Part shown: piece by piece, positions 9,272-20,629 of the stretch | How the letters are laid out: each line of letters starts with the position of its first letter | How positions within the stretch are numbered: position 1 is the stretch's first letter | Origin: Campanula takesimana | Lineage: Eukaryota; Streptophyta; Magnoliopsida; Asterales; Campanulaceae | Reading direction: 5' to 3' | Length of the DNA: 64,000 nucleotides | Assembly (NCBI GenBank): GCA_026119855.1 | Contig: JAOWBW010001131.1 | Coordinates: forward strand, 1 to 64,000 | The notes under the pieces: generated by a model | The model's database searches: none | Seen by the model: the letters and a program-made list of their open reading frames with translations, nothing else | What the model was told of the DNA's origin: nothing | Position numbers and translations under genes: made by a program

Positions 9272-11434
9272 TGTAACAACCGGAATTTTTTTTTTTAATT
9301 GTTTTATTTTCGGTTTACTAATTTAATAAAACAATAATTAGAGTTATAAAGTAATTTAAAGAAGTGGGCCCAAGGAATTTGGATTGGCCCGAAAATAGTA
9401 TTAGTAAACCCAACCCAATTAATTTTAACCAAGAGTATAAATACAATGGTTAGTGAAAAATTTAGGTTTACTTCTTAATTAACAAAAACAACAAAACACA
9501 AAACCCTAGTTCTACCCTATAGCAGCCGCACCAAGGAAGGAGGGCGGAGAAAATTTCAGCCATTGTTTTGGAAGAAGTAATCCGATCATTCTCAAGGTAA
9601 CGCTAAATCCTACTCTCCAAAATTTGTTTCGTTGAATTTGGATTAGTAAATCATAAGTTATGCATGAATTAAGAATATAAATATTAGGGTTTGCATGCTA
9701 GTAATTAATGATAAATTTCAAAAGGTTAATGAAATTGAATTAAAGTTTATGAAAAAATTATAGTAATCTTGATACTAGTTTATTTTTAAGATTGATTTTA
9801 TAATCTTGAATGGAATTGATTTATATTATGCAATGCTTGGGAATTGAACATATAAATCATTGAGGTTGAATTGGGTTTATCAAAAGAAGAAAAAATATGG
9901 ATTTCCCCCCTTGAACATGTTTCGGCCGAATGGCCCTAAGCCATGGAAAAGTGATTTTTTTTTATTTAAATGATCCTCGTTAAGTGTATTGTAAATAATA
10001 TTGATGTTTGGGAATTTAGAAAAAATTAAAGAATTAGAAAATTGATCAAATCAATGGATTTTGGATCATACATGTTTCGGCCATGATGAGGAATTATGGG
10101 TGTTAATTCTTGATTAAAGATGTTAAGAATTGGGACGGAAAGTTAGTGTTTTCGTTAAGTTTCTAATGGAAAGAAAAAAAAATCGTTAAAAGGATTGTTA
10201 ACAAGTTAGAAAGTAACTTGAGGAAATAGAATAAACACTTGGAAGACCTTGAAGGTTAAAAAGTTAATGAGAAAGGAAAAGATTAGAGGTTTCAGTTAGT
10301 TTCCTAACGGAAAAGGACTAAACTGAAAAAGAATTAAAGTTAAAAGAAATAAAAAGGAAACTTTGGAGATAGAGGGGCCTAAGTGATTAAAAGGAGAAAC
10401 TTAGGGGACCTTATGAACAAGACCAAAGTCCAAGGACCTTTCTGTAATTAAAGGAAAGTTGAAGGACTGAATTGTAATTAATCCAAAGTTGAAGGACCAA
10501 GTTACAATTAAACTAAAGTCAAGGGACCCCCTGCAATTAATCCAAAGTAAAAGGACTAAATTGTAATTGAACTAAAGTTGAAGGACTAAATTGCAATTAA
10601 TCCAAAGTTGAAGGACCACTTTGCAATTAACCCAAAGTGGAGGGACTCAATTGTAATTAACCCAAAGTCAGAGGACTTAATTGCAATTATATCAAATTAA
10701 AGGACTGACTCGTAAATCAAAGTCAGAAACTTAAACGTAAGAAAGGAAGAAATGAAGTAAAGAAGTTAAAACGCATCTCTCAGTTAACTAAGTAGAAATA
10801 GTTAACAATGTAGAGAGTACTAAAGTAAATTACTCCGTGCCTTGTAGATTTGCACAGAGAGGAGATTGCGAGGAAAAGCAATTCAGGTAAGGGATTACGT
10901 TCCTTACAGTATTTGAACTCCTGTTTATTGGAATTCTGTATCTTTCTAAAGTTAGCTATCAGTATGGCATGATAGTATTTGAATGAACTCTGCGTTATTG
11001 AACGTTCCTTGAAAGAATCTATACTTAGTGATGTCCCCATCGATCTACTAAGTATCGAAGTTTGAAACTTGCATCACATACTTGTACCATGGTATGTTCT
11101 AATTTTAACTTGTAAGTTAATCGCTTACTCGTTAAGGCATCCAATGTCCAGTTAGAAAAGACATTGACGGACAGTCCAGTTAGAAAAGACTCGTCCTTAA
11201 ACTAGGATTGCATGAGTGATCACATGCCTTCTCTCAGGAATTGTCTGATTACAAGGATGATTCTAGACCCCGAGCATATGTGTGTGGATACCATATATGT
11301 TACGACCCACACTATTGGCTGAAGAAGCTAGGTGTATGAATTGTACCTTTGGCATTGAGGTTATAATGTACGTTACCAAGGAATTGACGGAACTTGAATG
11401 AATCCCTTTGGATTGTAGTGCCATAATCCTTTGG
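9272..11434 (+). repeat. 3' LTR, copy A, truncated
   Basis: It starts TGTAACAACCGG and matches the other LTRs up to ATAATCCTTTGG at 11423-11434. The last roughly 480 bp (AAGTAAAAATC... to GTTACA) are missing. It carries the 3'-LTR-specific bases TTTTAACCAAGAG and GAGGTTATAATG that copy B's 3' LTR also has. Confidence 0.93.
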
Positions 11435-12392
11435 GGCTTAACTGCATAACGGGGTTAACTTTTGGGCTGAAATATGAATTTCCTGAAGCTGGGATGCGCA
11501 CGCCTTTGCCCTCCTTTGTGGGAGGCGTGCTCCTCCCATAGGGGGGGTGGGAAACGCGCGCTTCCCGCTTCCAGAATCTCAGATTTTGCCAAAATTCCCT
11601 CTTTTTCTGATTTGTAACCCCCAAGACCATTATGCCTTGGCTTGATCCGGGGAATGGCCATCTTTGTGACCACAAACACTTCTCCAACACCTATATAAAC
11701 CTATTCATTCCATCATGAAAGAGGAGGATGATTTCTTAACACAAAAATACTTCAAAACACACAAAAATCTATTTTTCAAGAAGTGGTCAACACAAAGATT
11801 TGGTTCTTCTCCGTTCAAGCATAAGGTACAAGGTTTATTCTCTTCTTCTAAATTCTAAGTCTTATTTCCTTTCTTCATATTCTCATCTCTTCTAAGTGAG
11901 TATGCAATCTCCATAAAAAGGGATACAATCAAAAGGCCACTTCACTATTGAAGTTTGACCAAGGTTACATCCCAACATTCCAAACTACATTTTAATTCAC
12001 CATTTTCATCTCTTCATGTAATTGTCTAGCATAATTATTACATGTAATATTTAGCATTAAATTAATAAAATCATTCTTTTCCCCTCTTTTATTTACATTA
12101 TAATTGTTAGCATTGTTAATAAATTGAAGGACATTTAGCATTAGAACACCAATAGTAGCAAGACCCGCATAAGCGGGGCGGAGTGGGTGTTTAAGTACTT
12201 CCCACTCCGTCACCTAACCCCCGAACCCTTCTCTCCCGAATCTCTGGTTTTGTACATAAATTAGGCTATTTCTAGGTTTTTCTTATGTTCCTTTAAAAAC
12301 ATAGGTGGCGACTCTAAACAATCTAAAACAAGTTAGACATCCTAGGATAATTCACCGCTCTAGCAAAGCCGTGGTTCCCCGGGGTATCTACA
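11430..12392 (+). repeat. 5' LTR of Tat-like element, left-truncated
   Basis: It is nearly identical to 19027-19988 but lacks the first 237-240 bp of the LTR. TTTGG at 11430-11434 belongs equally to the gypsy LTR and to this LTR. Confidence 0.88.
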
Positions 12393-12393
12393 G

Positions 12394-12411
12394 TGGCGAC
12401 TCTGCTGGGGA
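12394..12411 (+). promoter_or_regulatory. Primer binding site (tRNA-Arg type)
   Basis: TGGCGACTCTGCTGGGGA follows the LTR end after one base. Sites of this form, assigned to tRNA-Arg, are known from Ogre-like elements; the tRNA assignment is from memory. Confidence 0.65.
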
Positions 12412-13629
12412 ATATTTAGAGGGTTAAACTTGCGTTCTTAACTTTTGCTGTTCTTATTACTGTTTTCTGGGCATTCTGGTAAAAAGGGTGGGAAGCGCGC
12501 GCCTCTGGCCTCCTTGGCCTAAAGCGCGCGCGTCCGACCCCAATTACCAGAATCGCCCATCTTCCTTCTTGTCCCTCCATTCCATGTTTCTGTGCTAACA
12601 AATTCTGCAGGGGAAAGCATTTTTATTTAGGGTCAAGGCAATCCCTTGAACCCGCTGATTTACAGGTTGTTACCCAGATGCGGGCGCCTCTGCCCCTCTT
12701 TGTCTACCGCGCGCGCCTTCCGCATAGGCCACCCAATGCGCGCGCTTCTGGGCGCATTCCCAGAACAGAAACAGTGAACAGAATGGACAGTTTTGACAGT
12801 GTGTGGGCACCGGGCCTGCACAGAACATCTTTTATTTCCTGTTCATTTTTATCGGTCACACGGGTGATTCGAAAGTTGTAAATTATGTGCTTATTTGCTT
12901 TTATTTCTTTTTTTCTTTTGAAAAAAAAAAATATGTTTTGTCACATGTTAGACCTCACACTACATGCACATATTCCTATCAACTGCTCACAATTGAGTCG
13001 CACAAGTCCAACCCCAAACCCGTCGAGGCCCGTCTTAGGAAGTTTCAAGCTCCACCCGACCTTGACTCTTCCGAAGCGGTAAACCTCAGCCCGTGGCGTA
13101 GTTCATGACTACATGCCGGGGGTGACCTTTAAGCCTCATATTCAAGCCGAGCACAAACCACACAATTCTAGTTTAGGGTCTAACACTCCGTGACTCTAGT
13201 CGGTTTTCATATACCGAGATTTCCCTAAACTAATGTCTTCAAATCATACATGCCAAGTTGTTGAAACGGACGCAATAAAACTCCGTCCCCAAAAGTGGCT
13301 ATCTTGGACGAAAATAAAAATCCGTCCCCGCATGTATGATTTACTACATTAATTTAGTTTAATCCCGTCACATGTAGGTATCACAAGCGTGGTGGAATCC
13401 GTTGAGTATATGGGACCGCGAGAAGGTCTATATACTAGTGTGACGATTCCACTATTTTTTCTAGAAACCCCAAAAAGGACTCCGTCCTTCCGACTTTGTA
13501 AATAAATAAAAAAAGTCATTTTTCTCTATGTGGTTGAGTATTTTTCCTTGTTTGTGTGGGTTTAATCATATTACTCAAAAGTGTTTGTGGGGCCAACCTA
13601 AGATCAACCGTGTTCTTTCAATAGGTCCA

Positions 13630-14205
13630 ATGGCTTCCAACGGCAACAACAACAATGGTGGGTACTTCTCCGTGTCCAACGAAAGACTCTTCAACATAAT
13701 AAGAGCCATGGGGGAACAAATGGATATGATTGTCGAGGATGCCCGCCGTAAAGACAATTCGTGGCAAGCCCGTTTTGATCTCGAGAGGAAGATTCACAAG
13801 GAAGAGGTTTCCGAGCTCAAAGCCCGTTTACAAGAGCTCACCAACAACAAGGCAAAGTTTAAGGGTAAAGCATGCTCAAGTGGCCCGTCCCTCAAAAGCT
13901 ACAAAGGTACCGCCAACAACCGAGTTTTCACTCCTCTCCTAGGAGTAACCCAAGCCGAAGCATTTGAAACTTTGGTGGCAAGTGGGAAGGTCAAGCCTTT
14001 AGAGGGGTACAAGCCAAAGACGATACCGAAGAATCATGCACATGGTGAATGGTGCGGCTACCACAAGCATAGTGGCCATACTACCGAAGGGTGCTTCCTT
14101 CTCCGAAACATCATCCAAGATTTGTTCGACAACGGCGAATTTACTGTGGGTGAAGAGCAACCTTTAGAGAGTGCCAACATGCAAGAACTCATCAAAGAAG
14201 AATGA
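13630..14205 (+). pseudogene. gag C-terminal remnant of Tat-like element
   Basis: The 191-codon open frame starts MASNGNNNNGGYFSV. It has a short coiled-coil region (about residues 15-75), then RVFTPLLGVTQAEAFETLV and a knuckle CGYHKHSGHTTEGC followed by LRNIIQDLFDNG. The last two blocks are the conserved C-terminal part of Tat/Ogre gag. The knuckle has His where the second Cys of CCHC is usual (C-x2-H-x4-H-x4-C). The large N-terminal gag core is absent, so this is a deletion derivative. The frame also extends upstream to 13528 without changing the picture. It could still be translated and incorporated into particles of a partner element, which is inference. Confidence 0.6.
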
Positions 14206-14315
14206 TTTAATTTCGAAATGGGGCTTCTACAAGAAATCATGCCACAAGGAGACTACAACGACAATGGGGACTACAACAACAATCTCTGTTTCTCTTTCTC
14301 TACCTAGTAGTAGGA

Positions 14316-14317
<2 letters not shown>

Positions 14318-14346
<29 letters not shown>
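14318..14346 (+). repeat. A tract (29 bases)
   Basis: An uninterrupted run of 29 A shortly after the gag remnant. Confidence 0.95.
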
Positions 14347-14349
<3 letters not shown>

Positions 14350-14708
14350 TCAAAAGTCCTCTTTTGTGTGCATTAATGTTTTCTCTCATCCCATGTTAAG
14401 TGTCGAGTCTTCTTATCAAATAAAAGTCGTTCTTGTACACTCTTCCAAGTTGTTCAATCTAATTCTTGGCAAAATGATGAAAAGATGTCTAAACGAGTTT
14501 TGGAATGAAGGCCATCACTTGAACGCCTAGGGGCTAAACATTAGGACGAAGGCAACATCATCAACGACGAAGACAAAGCCAAGACATCAAAGGTGAAGCA
14601 ACAACCATGGAGAAAAATCAAGCAATGTTTCAAAAGGGGATTAAAAAAAAAAAAAAAAAGCTCGCTAGGTTGAAATCATCAAATCAACCTAGGCAAAAGT
14701 TAGAGCAC

Positions 14709-14737
<29 letters not shown>
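14709..14737 (+). repeat. A tract (29 bases)
   Basis: A second uninterrupted run of exactly 29 A. A 17-A run lies just upstream at 14643-14659. Confidence 0.95.
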
Positions 14738-14741
<4 letters not shown>

Positions 14742-17387
14742 CCTCAATCAAAGAAGATCAACATCATCATCCACCAACAAAGGACGAAGCTACACGACGA
14801 AACAACAATTCCATCCCGAAGAATGGAGAATCCACAAGAACTACGGTGACCTGAGCCTCTACACTGGAGGAACGTAGGCAACCTGCGGGTCCGGTCTCAT
14901 GCAAGAAAGAAGATATGTTTAGCCCTAGCGCGTTATGGTGATTGGCCTTCATCTCGAACTTGTCAAGACATCTTTGTACGATTCATTTGCCAATGAATTA
15001 ATCACCAAAAAGATTGAACAACTTTCTTAGATTTGGAACCATTTCGCGCTCCTTGTCGAGTCTAGGGACTTCTATTCTTTCTGCATACTCCCAATTTCTT
15101 GCAATCAAATTGGGGCTTTCCTTCTCTTCTCTCTTAATGACTTACTTGCCTTCGCGAGTCATTCAATTCAATAAAAAAAATACATGTCAATACTAGGGAC
15201 ACTTCCCTAGTCAAGTCAATGTCACTCATCATTAGTGACAAAAGGTCTCCACCGCAAAATCACATGTCTCTCATCCTCAGCTAGAGTCAATGCACACTTC
15301 CTCATTAATCGAGTCAAAAATGAAGACGCAAAAGAGATGCCCGCTAGATTGAAAACCCGAAAGGGCGGTCTAGGCAAAAAACAGGGTGCGTCATAAAAAA
15401 AAATGAGAGAGTGAGAGAGAGAAGGGAAAGAGAAATGGAGATCTCTGGCCTCTAAAGAAGACAACTACATGAGCTCTACATTGGATCTCCTCAGCAAGTC
15501 AATTCCCCACCGAGTCAACTTTGGGATTGCAAAAAGCTCGACAAGATATGGCACCATCAAAGGTTGTCTTGGGTTATCGGCATCATTCTCCAGCAGTGTG
15601 CATTTTCGGGTTCATGAAAAGAAGGCCCGTGGTAACCAAGATCCATCCGAGAACAAGCCCATCATAAAAGGGCACGAGGTTGCACAAATAATCCCTAGCT
15701 AGTCAATTGGCTTGGGCAGCAAATAGCAACAACATGTGTCTCAGTTTTCAAGGCTTCTTCAAGTATGTGCTTCTAAAGTACGCCAAAAGGCTCCCGAGAA
15801 ATGGAGTAGCTCTTGCCATATCCTCTCATGTTTATTCCCTCACACGAGGACGAGTCACTCTTGCTTTGCTCAACAAATGGTGACGCCCTAGGGGCTATGT
15901 GACTCAAGAACAAGGGATTCTTTGCTTCATTTGGCAATCAATACGCCCTAGGAGCTATGCTCAAGAAAGATGTATGAGACTATCCTCAAAGTCCCTCAAA
16001 AGGGATGTCAAAAATCCCTCTTGTCACGTGTGCCCGTGCTCGTTCCCCCAATCAAGGATGGACCTTTCTCGCAATCAATGATGGCACTCTAGGGGCTACG
16101 GTCAAGTCTTAAAGGCTCCCTCGGCAAAGAACAATTAACTCCCCAGCAATATCCCCAGCCGAGTCATGTGCAACATTGAAAGCTTCCCCAATTCGGCACC
16201 GAAGGTCTCAACGGGCTTCGCAATCTACAATCTTTTGGGTTACGGCATTACAGTAATTCAAGCAAAGGGCAGTATTAGGGCTTCGCGACCGACAGTCTTT
16301 TGGGCAACAATACTCGAGCAAGTGCAATGTGGAGTAGTCTTATGGCTCCATGAGAACAATCAAGCTTCAAAGGGTCTCTCAACACTTCAAGTCAAAGGCC
16401 TCTTGGTTTTAAATGAAGACTCCGATGTTATGAATGAAGTTGATGATTTTTGTTAGAACTCACAGCGATATTTTGAAGGAAGTCTTAGAGAAAAGGAAAA
16501 AGATTCAATATGCTAAACTCTAATCAAAACAGGGTTATAGCGGGAAATGCCACGGCCAATCCCAATGTTTCTGCGATTCAGCACCCCCTTCTCCAAGATC
16601 AAAAGCACAAGGTGCAGCTCAGATAAAGTTGGGCCACAGCACTAGTTGCATCCGAAGATCCGTCATTAGTTCAACTCAAGAAGAGTCAAGCAAGCATACT
16701 CATTTGAGACTTTATCACGCCAAGACCTTATCCTCCGCGACCTCGACGGCACCGCAAGACATTACTGCATCCATTGACATAAGCCCTCAGCCATTTGGGT
16801 ATCGACCACAATGAGGCCATTCATCTCCCCAGAAAGAGCAAGAAGGAGATCTCTATCAAGAATTCTACCAAACGGTACATCCGTTCTCAATACCGAGCCA
16901 ATCACGAGGTAATTTGGGGCTTACAATGAAAGGTCTTCACATCCCGCCATCTACAAGCCCACGACACTTGGGGATTTGAAATCTCTCGAAGCTTGGCATC
17001 AACGACCTCCTCTTGGGGCTTGCTCACTACAACAACAAAGGGCGATTTACTCGAATGGGCCAAAAGCTGATTTATCTTGGAGCTACGCAAGTCCCTCAAA
17101 ATTTGGCATCAAAGGCATTCTAGGGGCTTTACAATCAGCAACCCCTCATCTCGGCATCAAAAGCCTTTTGAAGCCCCATAATCGATAAATCTCTTGGGGC
17201 TAGACATCAATCTTCGTTGGGCACACCGGCGACAACAGAATTCAAGCGAGGCAATCCGGACTTCGACTGAACATGACTTGATCTTGGGTTGGCTTCACAA
17301 GCACACAATGGTTAAAATGGTTCACCCACGAACTAAAAAAAAAAAAAAATCTTTTCCTCACATGTGTGCATATTCTTTCCTTTCTAA

Positions 17388-17392
<5 letters not shown>

Positions 17393-17421
<29 letters not shown>
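17393..17421 (+). repeat. A tract (29 bases)
   Basis: A third uninterrupted run of exactly 29 A. A 15-A run precedes it at 17335-17349. Confidence 0.95.
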
Positions 17422-17425
<4 letters not shown>

Positions 17426-18000
17426 TCTTTTTCTCCTTCTATATGCAAAATTATGTGCTTTACTTTGCTTTTCTCCTAGCCTCTCCTCCAGCGTTCTCCA
17501 TCATCCTTGAACTACGCTGGTCCGATTCCCTTAAATGGATACGTAGGCAGCCTTTTGGCACGACCAACCCATCATCCAGAATACCATCTCGCCAACCCAA
17601 CATCAAGGGCATTCTCTCATAAACATCTAAAGAATGGACATTCTCCATCAAATCATCCTCCGCGGACATCAAGAATCCATCTCCACTCAAGCGGCAATGG
17701 TAAGTGAAGGTATGAATACATCCAATGCTTTCCTCAAAATCACACCGCACACAAGATCACTCTCTATATTCTTACTTCTCTCTCATTGCAAGAGTGTTCC
17801 AAAATCCCATCACACCACGAGCACAATTTCTCTCTCTTCATTTCACACTTCATGCATCTTTTTGCAAGAACATATATACCTGTCAAGCACACACATAACA
17901 GGTACCACCACGATGTCAACAGCATCCGCTACTCAAGGCACTTCATCCCCACCAGAAAGTGTTCAACCGTGCCCACACCCCACAAAGTCAACAACATAAC

Positions 18001-18615
18001 CTCCCATGAGCTCCAAGTCGGCAACTCGGTCCATATCGAGACATATCGAGACTCCCATGAGCTCCAAGTCGGCAACTCGGTCCATATCGAGACAAGCTCC
18101 CATGAGCTCCAAGTCGGCAACTCGGTCCATATCGAGACAAGCTCCCATGAGCTCCAAGTCGGCCACTCGGTCCATATCGAGACAAGCTCCCATGAGCTCC
18201 AAGTCGGCAACTCGGTCCATATCGAGACAAGCTCCCATGAGCTCCAAGTCGGCAACTCGGTCCCTATCGAGACAAGCTCCCATGAGCTCCAAGTCGGCAA
18301 CTCGGTCCGTATCGAGACAAGCTCCCATGAGCTCCAAGTCGGCAACTCGGTCCCTATCGAGACAAGCTCCCATGAGCTCCAAGTCGGCAACTCGGTCCAT
18401 ATCGAGACAAGCTCCCATGAGCTCCAAGTCGGCCAACTCGGTCCATATCGAGACAAGCTCCCATGAGCTCCAAGTCGGCAACTCGGTCCATATCGAGACA
18501 AGCTCCCATGAGCTCCAAGTCGGCAACTCGGTCCATATCGAGACAAGCTCCCATGAGCCCCAACTCAACAACTCGGTCCTTATCGAGACAAGCTCCCATG
18601 AGCTCCAATACAACA
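18001..18615 (+). repeat. 45-bp tandem array (about 14 units)
   Basis: The core of each unit is CCATGAGCTCCAAGTCGGCA followed by ACTCGGTCCATATCGAGACA. The first unit has an extra ACATATCGAG, one unit near 18430 has an extra C, and the last two are diverged. Since 45 is a multiple of three and units lack stops, several frames on both strands stay open by chance of arithmetic. The array ends about 165 bp before the purine tract, where Tat/Ogre elements are known to carry variable tandem repeats. Confidence 0.95.
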
Positions 18616-18777
18616 CTCCAGCAAAAGACGCTCACACAGGGAGCGCACCCCTATCTCTAGCAATTTCAAATTACTGCTTTCATCGAGTCTTTGCTTTCTT
18701 TTCTTTCTTTTTCTTTGTCGATGTCCTCGGCGGGTATTTTTACTTTCGTCGACGCGTTTTGCTTTGCAATCCACGTC

Positions 18778-18789
18778 GCCGAGGGGCTC
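18778..18789 (+). promoter_or_regulatory. Polypurine-like tract of Tat-like element
   Basis: GCCGAGGGGCTC directly precedes TGTAGACACC. It is not purely purine, but its position fits. Confidence 0.5.
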
Positions 18790-19988
18790 TGTAGACACCC
18801 CGCCTTGGACCTCTCATGTCCCGATTGCATACACATTCTCTATCTTCCTCTCTTCTGTTATGTTTTGTTACTTTCCGTTAACTTTTGTTACTTTTCGTTG
18901 AGTTCTTGACTTACTCCGTTAGTCTTGGATTTGACTAAGTGACAAAGTCAACCTTGAGTCTTTGTTTCATTTTATTTTCGTTGACTTTTGTGATGTTCGT
19001 TAAGTTTTTGGACTAATTCTGTTAGTTTTGGGGCTTAACTGCATAACGGGGTTAACTTTTGGGCTGAAATATGAATTTCCTGAAGCTGGGATGCGCACGC
19101 CTTTGCCCTCCTTTGTGGGAGGCGTGCTCCTCCCATAGGGGGGGTGGGAAGCGCGCGCTTCCCGCTTCCAGAATCTCAGATTTTGCCAAAATTCCCTCCT
19201 TTTCTGATTTGTAACCCCCAAGACCATTATGCCTTGGCTTGATCCGGGGAATGGCCATCTTTGTGACCACAAACACTTCTTCAACACCTATATAAACCTC
19301 TTCATTCCATCATGAAAGAGGAGGATGATTTCTTAACACAAAAATACTTCAAAACACACAAAAGTCTATTTTTCAAGAAGTGGTCAACACAAAGATTTGG
19401 TTCTTCTCCGTTCAAGCATAAGGTACAAGGTTTATTCTCTTCTTCTAAATTCTAAGTCTTATTTCCTTTCTTCATATTCTCATCTCTTCTAAGTGAGTAT
19501 GCAATCTCCATAAAAAGGGATACAATCAAAAGGCCACTTCACTATTGAAGTTTGACCAAGGTTACATCCCAACATTCCAAACTACATTTTAATTCACCAT
19601 TTTCATCTCTTCATGTAATTGTCTAGCATAATTATTACATGTAATATTTAGCATTAAATTAATAAAATCATTCTTTTCCCCTCTTTTCTTTACATTATAA
19701 TTGTTAGCATTGTTAATAAATTGAAGGACATTTAGCATTAGAACACCAATAGTAGCAAGACCCGCATAAGCGGGGCGGAGTGGGTGTTTAAGTATTTCCC
19801 ACTCCGTCACCTAACCCCCGAACCCTTCTCTCCCGAATCTCTGGTTTTGTACATAAATTAGGCTATTTCTAGGTTTTTCTTATGTTCCTTTAAAAACATA
19901 GGTGGCGACTCTAAACAATCTAAACAAGTTAGACATCCTAGGATAATTCACCGCTCTAGCAAAGCCGTGGTTCCCCGGGGTATCTACA
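18790..19988 (+). repeat. 3' LTR of Tat-like element (complete)
   Basis: It runs from TGTAGACACCCC to CGGGGTATCTACA, 1199 bp, with near-palindromic termini TGTAGA/TCTACA. A CTATATAAAC TATA-like motif lies near 19288. Confidence 0.85.
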
Positions 19989-20013
19989 CATACACATGTA
20001 TTTGTTTCAAGGC

Positions 20014-20259
20014 ATGTACAAGATTTTATTGTCTTATACTCGAGTTATCATTCCAATCTTTGGATATTCAAGTCATATATAAGAGTTAGACATCTTATAT
20101 TCGAGTTCTTAATCCAATTCTATGGATGTTTAAGATATGTACAAGATTTTATTGTCTTATACTCGAGTTATCATTCCAATCTTTAGACATTCAAGTCATA
20201 TATAAGAGTTAGACATCTTATACTTCAAGTTCATCATCCTATACTTTGGATGTTTAAGC
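20014..20259 (+). repeat. Two 123-bp tandem units
   Basis: The words TGTACAAGATTTTATTGTCT and GTCATATATAAGAGTTAGAC each occur twice, 123 bp apart. No coding frame is seen. Confidence 0.8.
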
Positions 20260-20545
20260 TCAAGACATTGTTCTAATGCCCCTAAAGTGCACAAACATTG
20301 GTTTCAAGACAAGCATAACACATTAGTGCTTGTTTATAGCACTTTCAAGACATTAAAAAGATTTGTTACTCTTATACCTAAGTTCTCATTTGAGTTCTAT
20401 AATTGTTCATGTTCAAGACTAAGTTCTAATGCCCCAAAAGGTACATATACACTTCCTAGGACATCTTATAGTAAGGCTCTATGCCTTACGAGGGGTAAGG
20501 TTTTATTTCATTTGAGTTTAAACCACATTTGTGAAACAGGGGACT

Positions 20546-20629
20546 TGGGCGGTCGCCCACTCCCCACCTGGGCGGTCGCCCAGACTAGACTTTTGGAACC
20601 CCAACTCTGATCATTTGGGCGGTCGCCCA
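20546..20629. repeat. Three GC-rich near-palindromes
   Basis: TGGGCGGTCGCCCA occurs at 20546-20559, 20569-20582 and 20616-20629 in otherwise A/T-rich DNA. Each can fold as GGGCG/CGCCC. Confidence 0.85.

Larger units (their letters stand above)
1..11434. repeat. Segmental duplication, copy A
   Basis: This block matches 31633-43046 almost base for base, including the non-transposon flank (1-655) and the GAAAG that precedes the LTR. Most differences are single-base indels in homopolymers. The block may extend left of the window. Its right edge coincides with the junction to an unrelated LTR at 11430-11434. The shared flank shows that the locus was copied as a unit; a collapsed or duplicated haplotype in the assembly is the alternative. 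Confidence 0.9.
656..11434 (+). mobile_element. Ty3/gypsy chromovirus LTR retrotransposon, copy A (dead)
   Basis: The order is 5' LTR, tRNA-Met-type primer site, coiled-coil ORF, hairpin array, gag remnant, protease remnant, reverse transcriptase, RNase H, integrase, polypurine tract and 3' LTR. Integrase follows RT/RNase H, which is the Ty3/gypsy order. The integrase C-terminus has a GPF motif and a chromodomain-like tail (ATWE, YPDIF), pointing to the Tekay/Del lineage. The pol frame is broken many times. The 3' LTR ends early at 11434, where another element's LTR begins. GAAAG precedes the 5' LTR at 651-655; the matching downstream copy is lost here but kept in copy B. Confidence 0.93.
14206..17999 (+). 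other. Non-coding internal region of Tat-like element
   Basis: No open frame resembles pol. Two related stretches, at about 14838-14885 and 17506-17553, read GAACTACG...ACGTAGGCA, a motif that recurs in Tat-type elements. The region is rich in GGGGCT and GGCATCAA words and in A tracts. It looks like old internal sequence without coding constraint. Confidence 0.5.
11430..19988 (+). mobile_element. Non-autonomous Tat/Ogre-like LTR element
   Basis: The element has a truncated 5' LTR, a primer site just after it, a C-terminal gag remnant, about 4 kb of non-coding internal DNA, a 45-bp tandem array, a purine tract and a complete 3' LTR. No pol domain is visible. LTR ends TGTAGACACC/GGTATCTACA and the gag type point to the Tat/Ogre group. 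No target duplication can be checked because the left end is missing. Confidence 0.8.

Noticed and set aside
11373..11690. Minus-strand 105-codon frame spanning the LTR junction, and its partner at 19000-19287
   Set aside because: It crosses a recombination junction between two LTRs, and the matching frame lies in the other LTR. It is repeat sequence without coding likeness.
13528..13629. Upstream extension of the Tat-like gag remnant
   Set aside because: The extension shows no gag likeness, and the ATG at 13630 begins the Asn/Gly-rich start typical of the family.
17786..18794. Overlapping long open frames on both strands over the 45-bp array
   Set aside because: The unit length is a multiple of three and lacks stops in several frames, so all copies stay open together. 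The frames have no start context or homology, and they end where the array ends.
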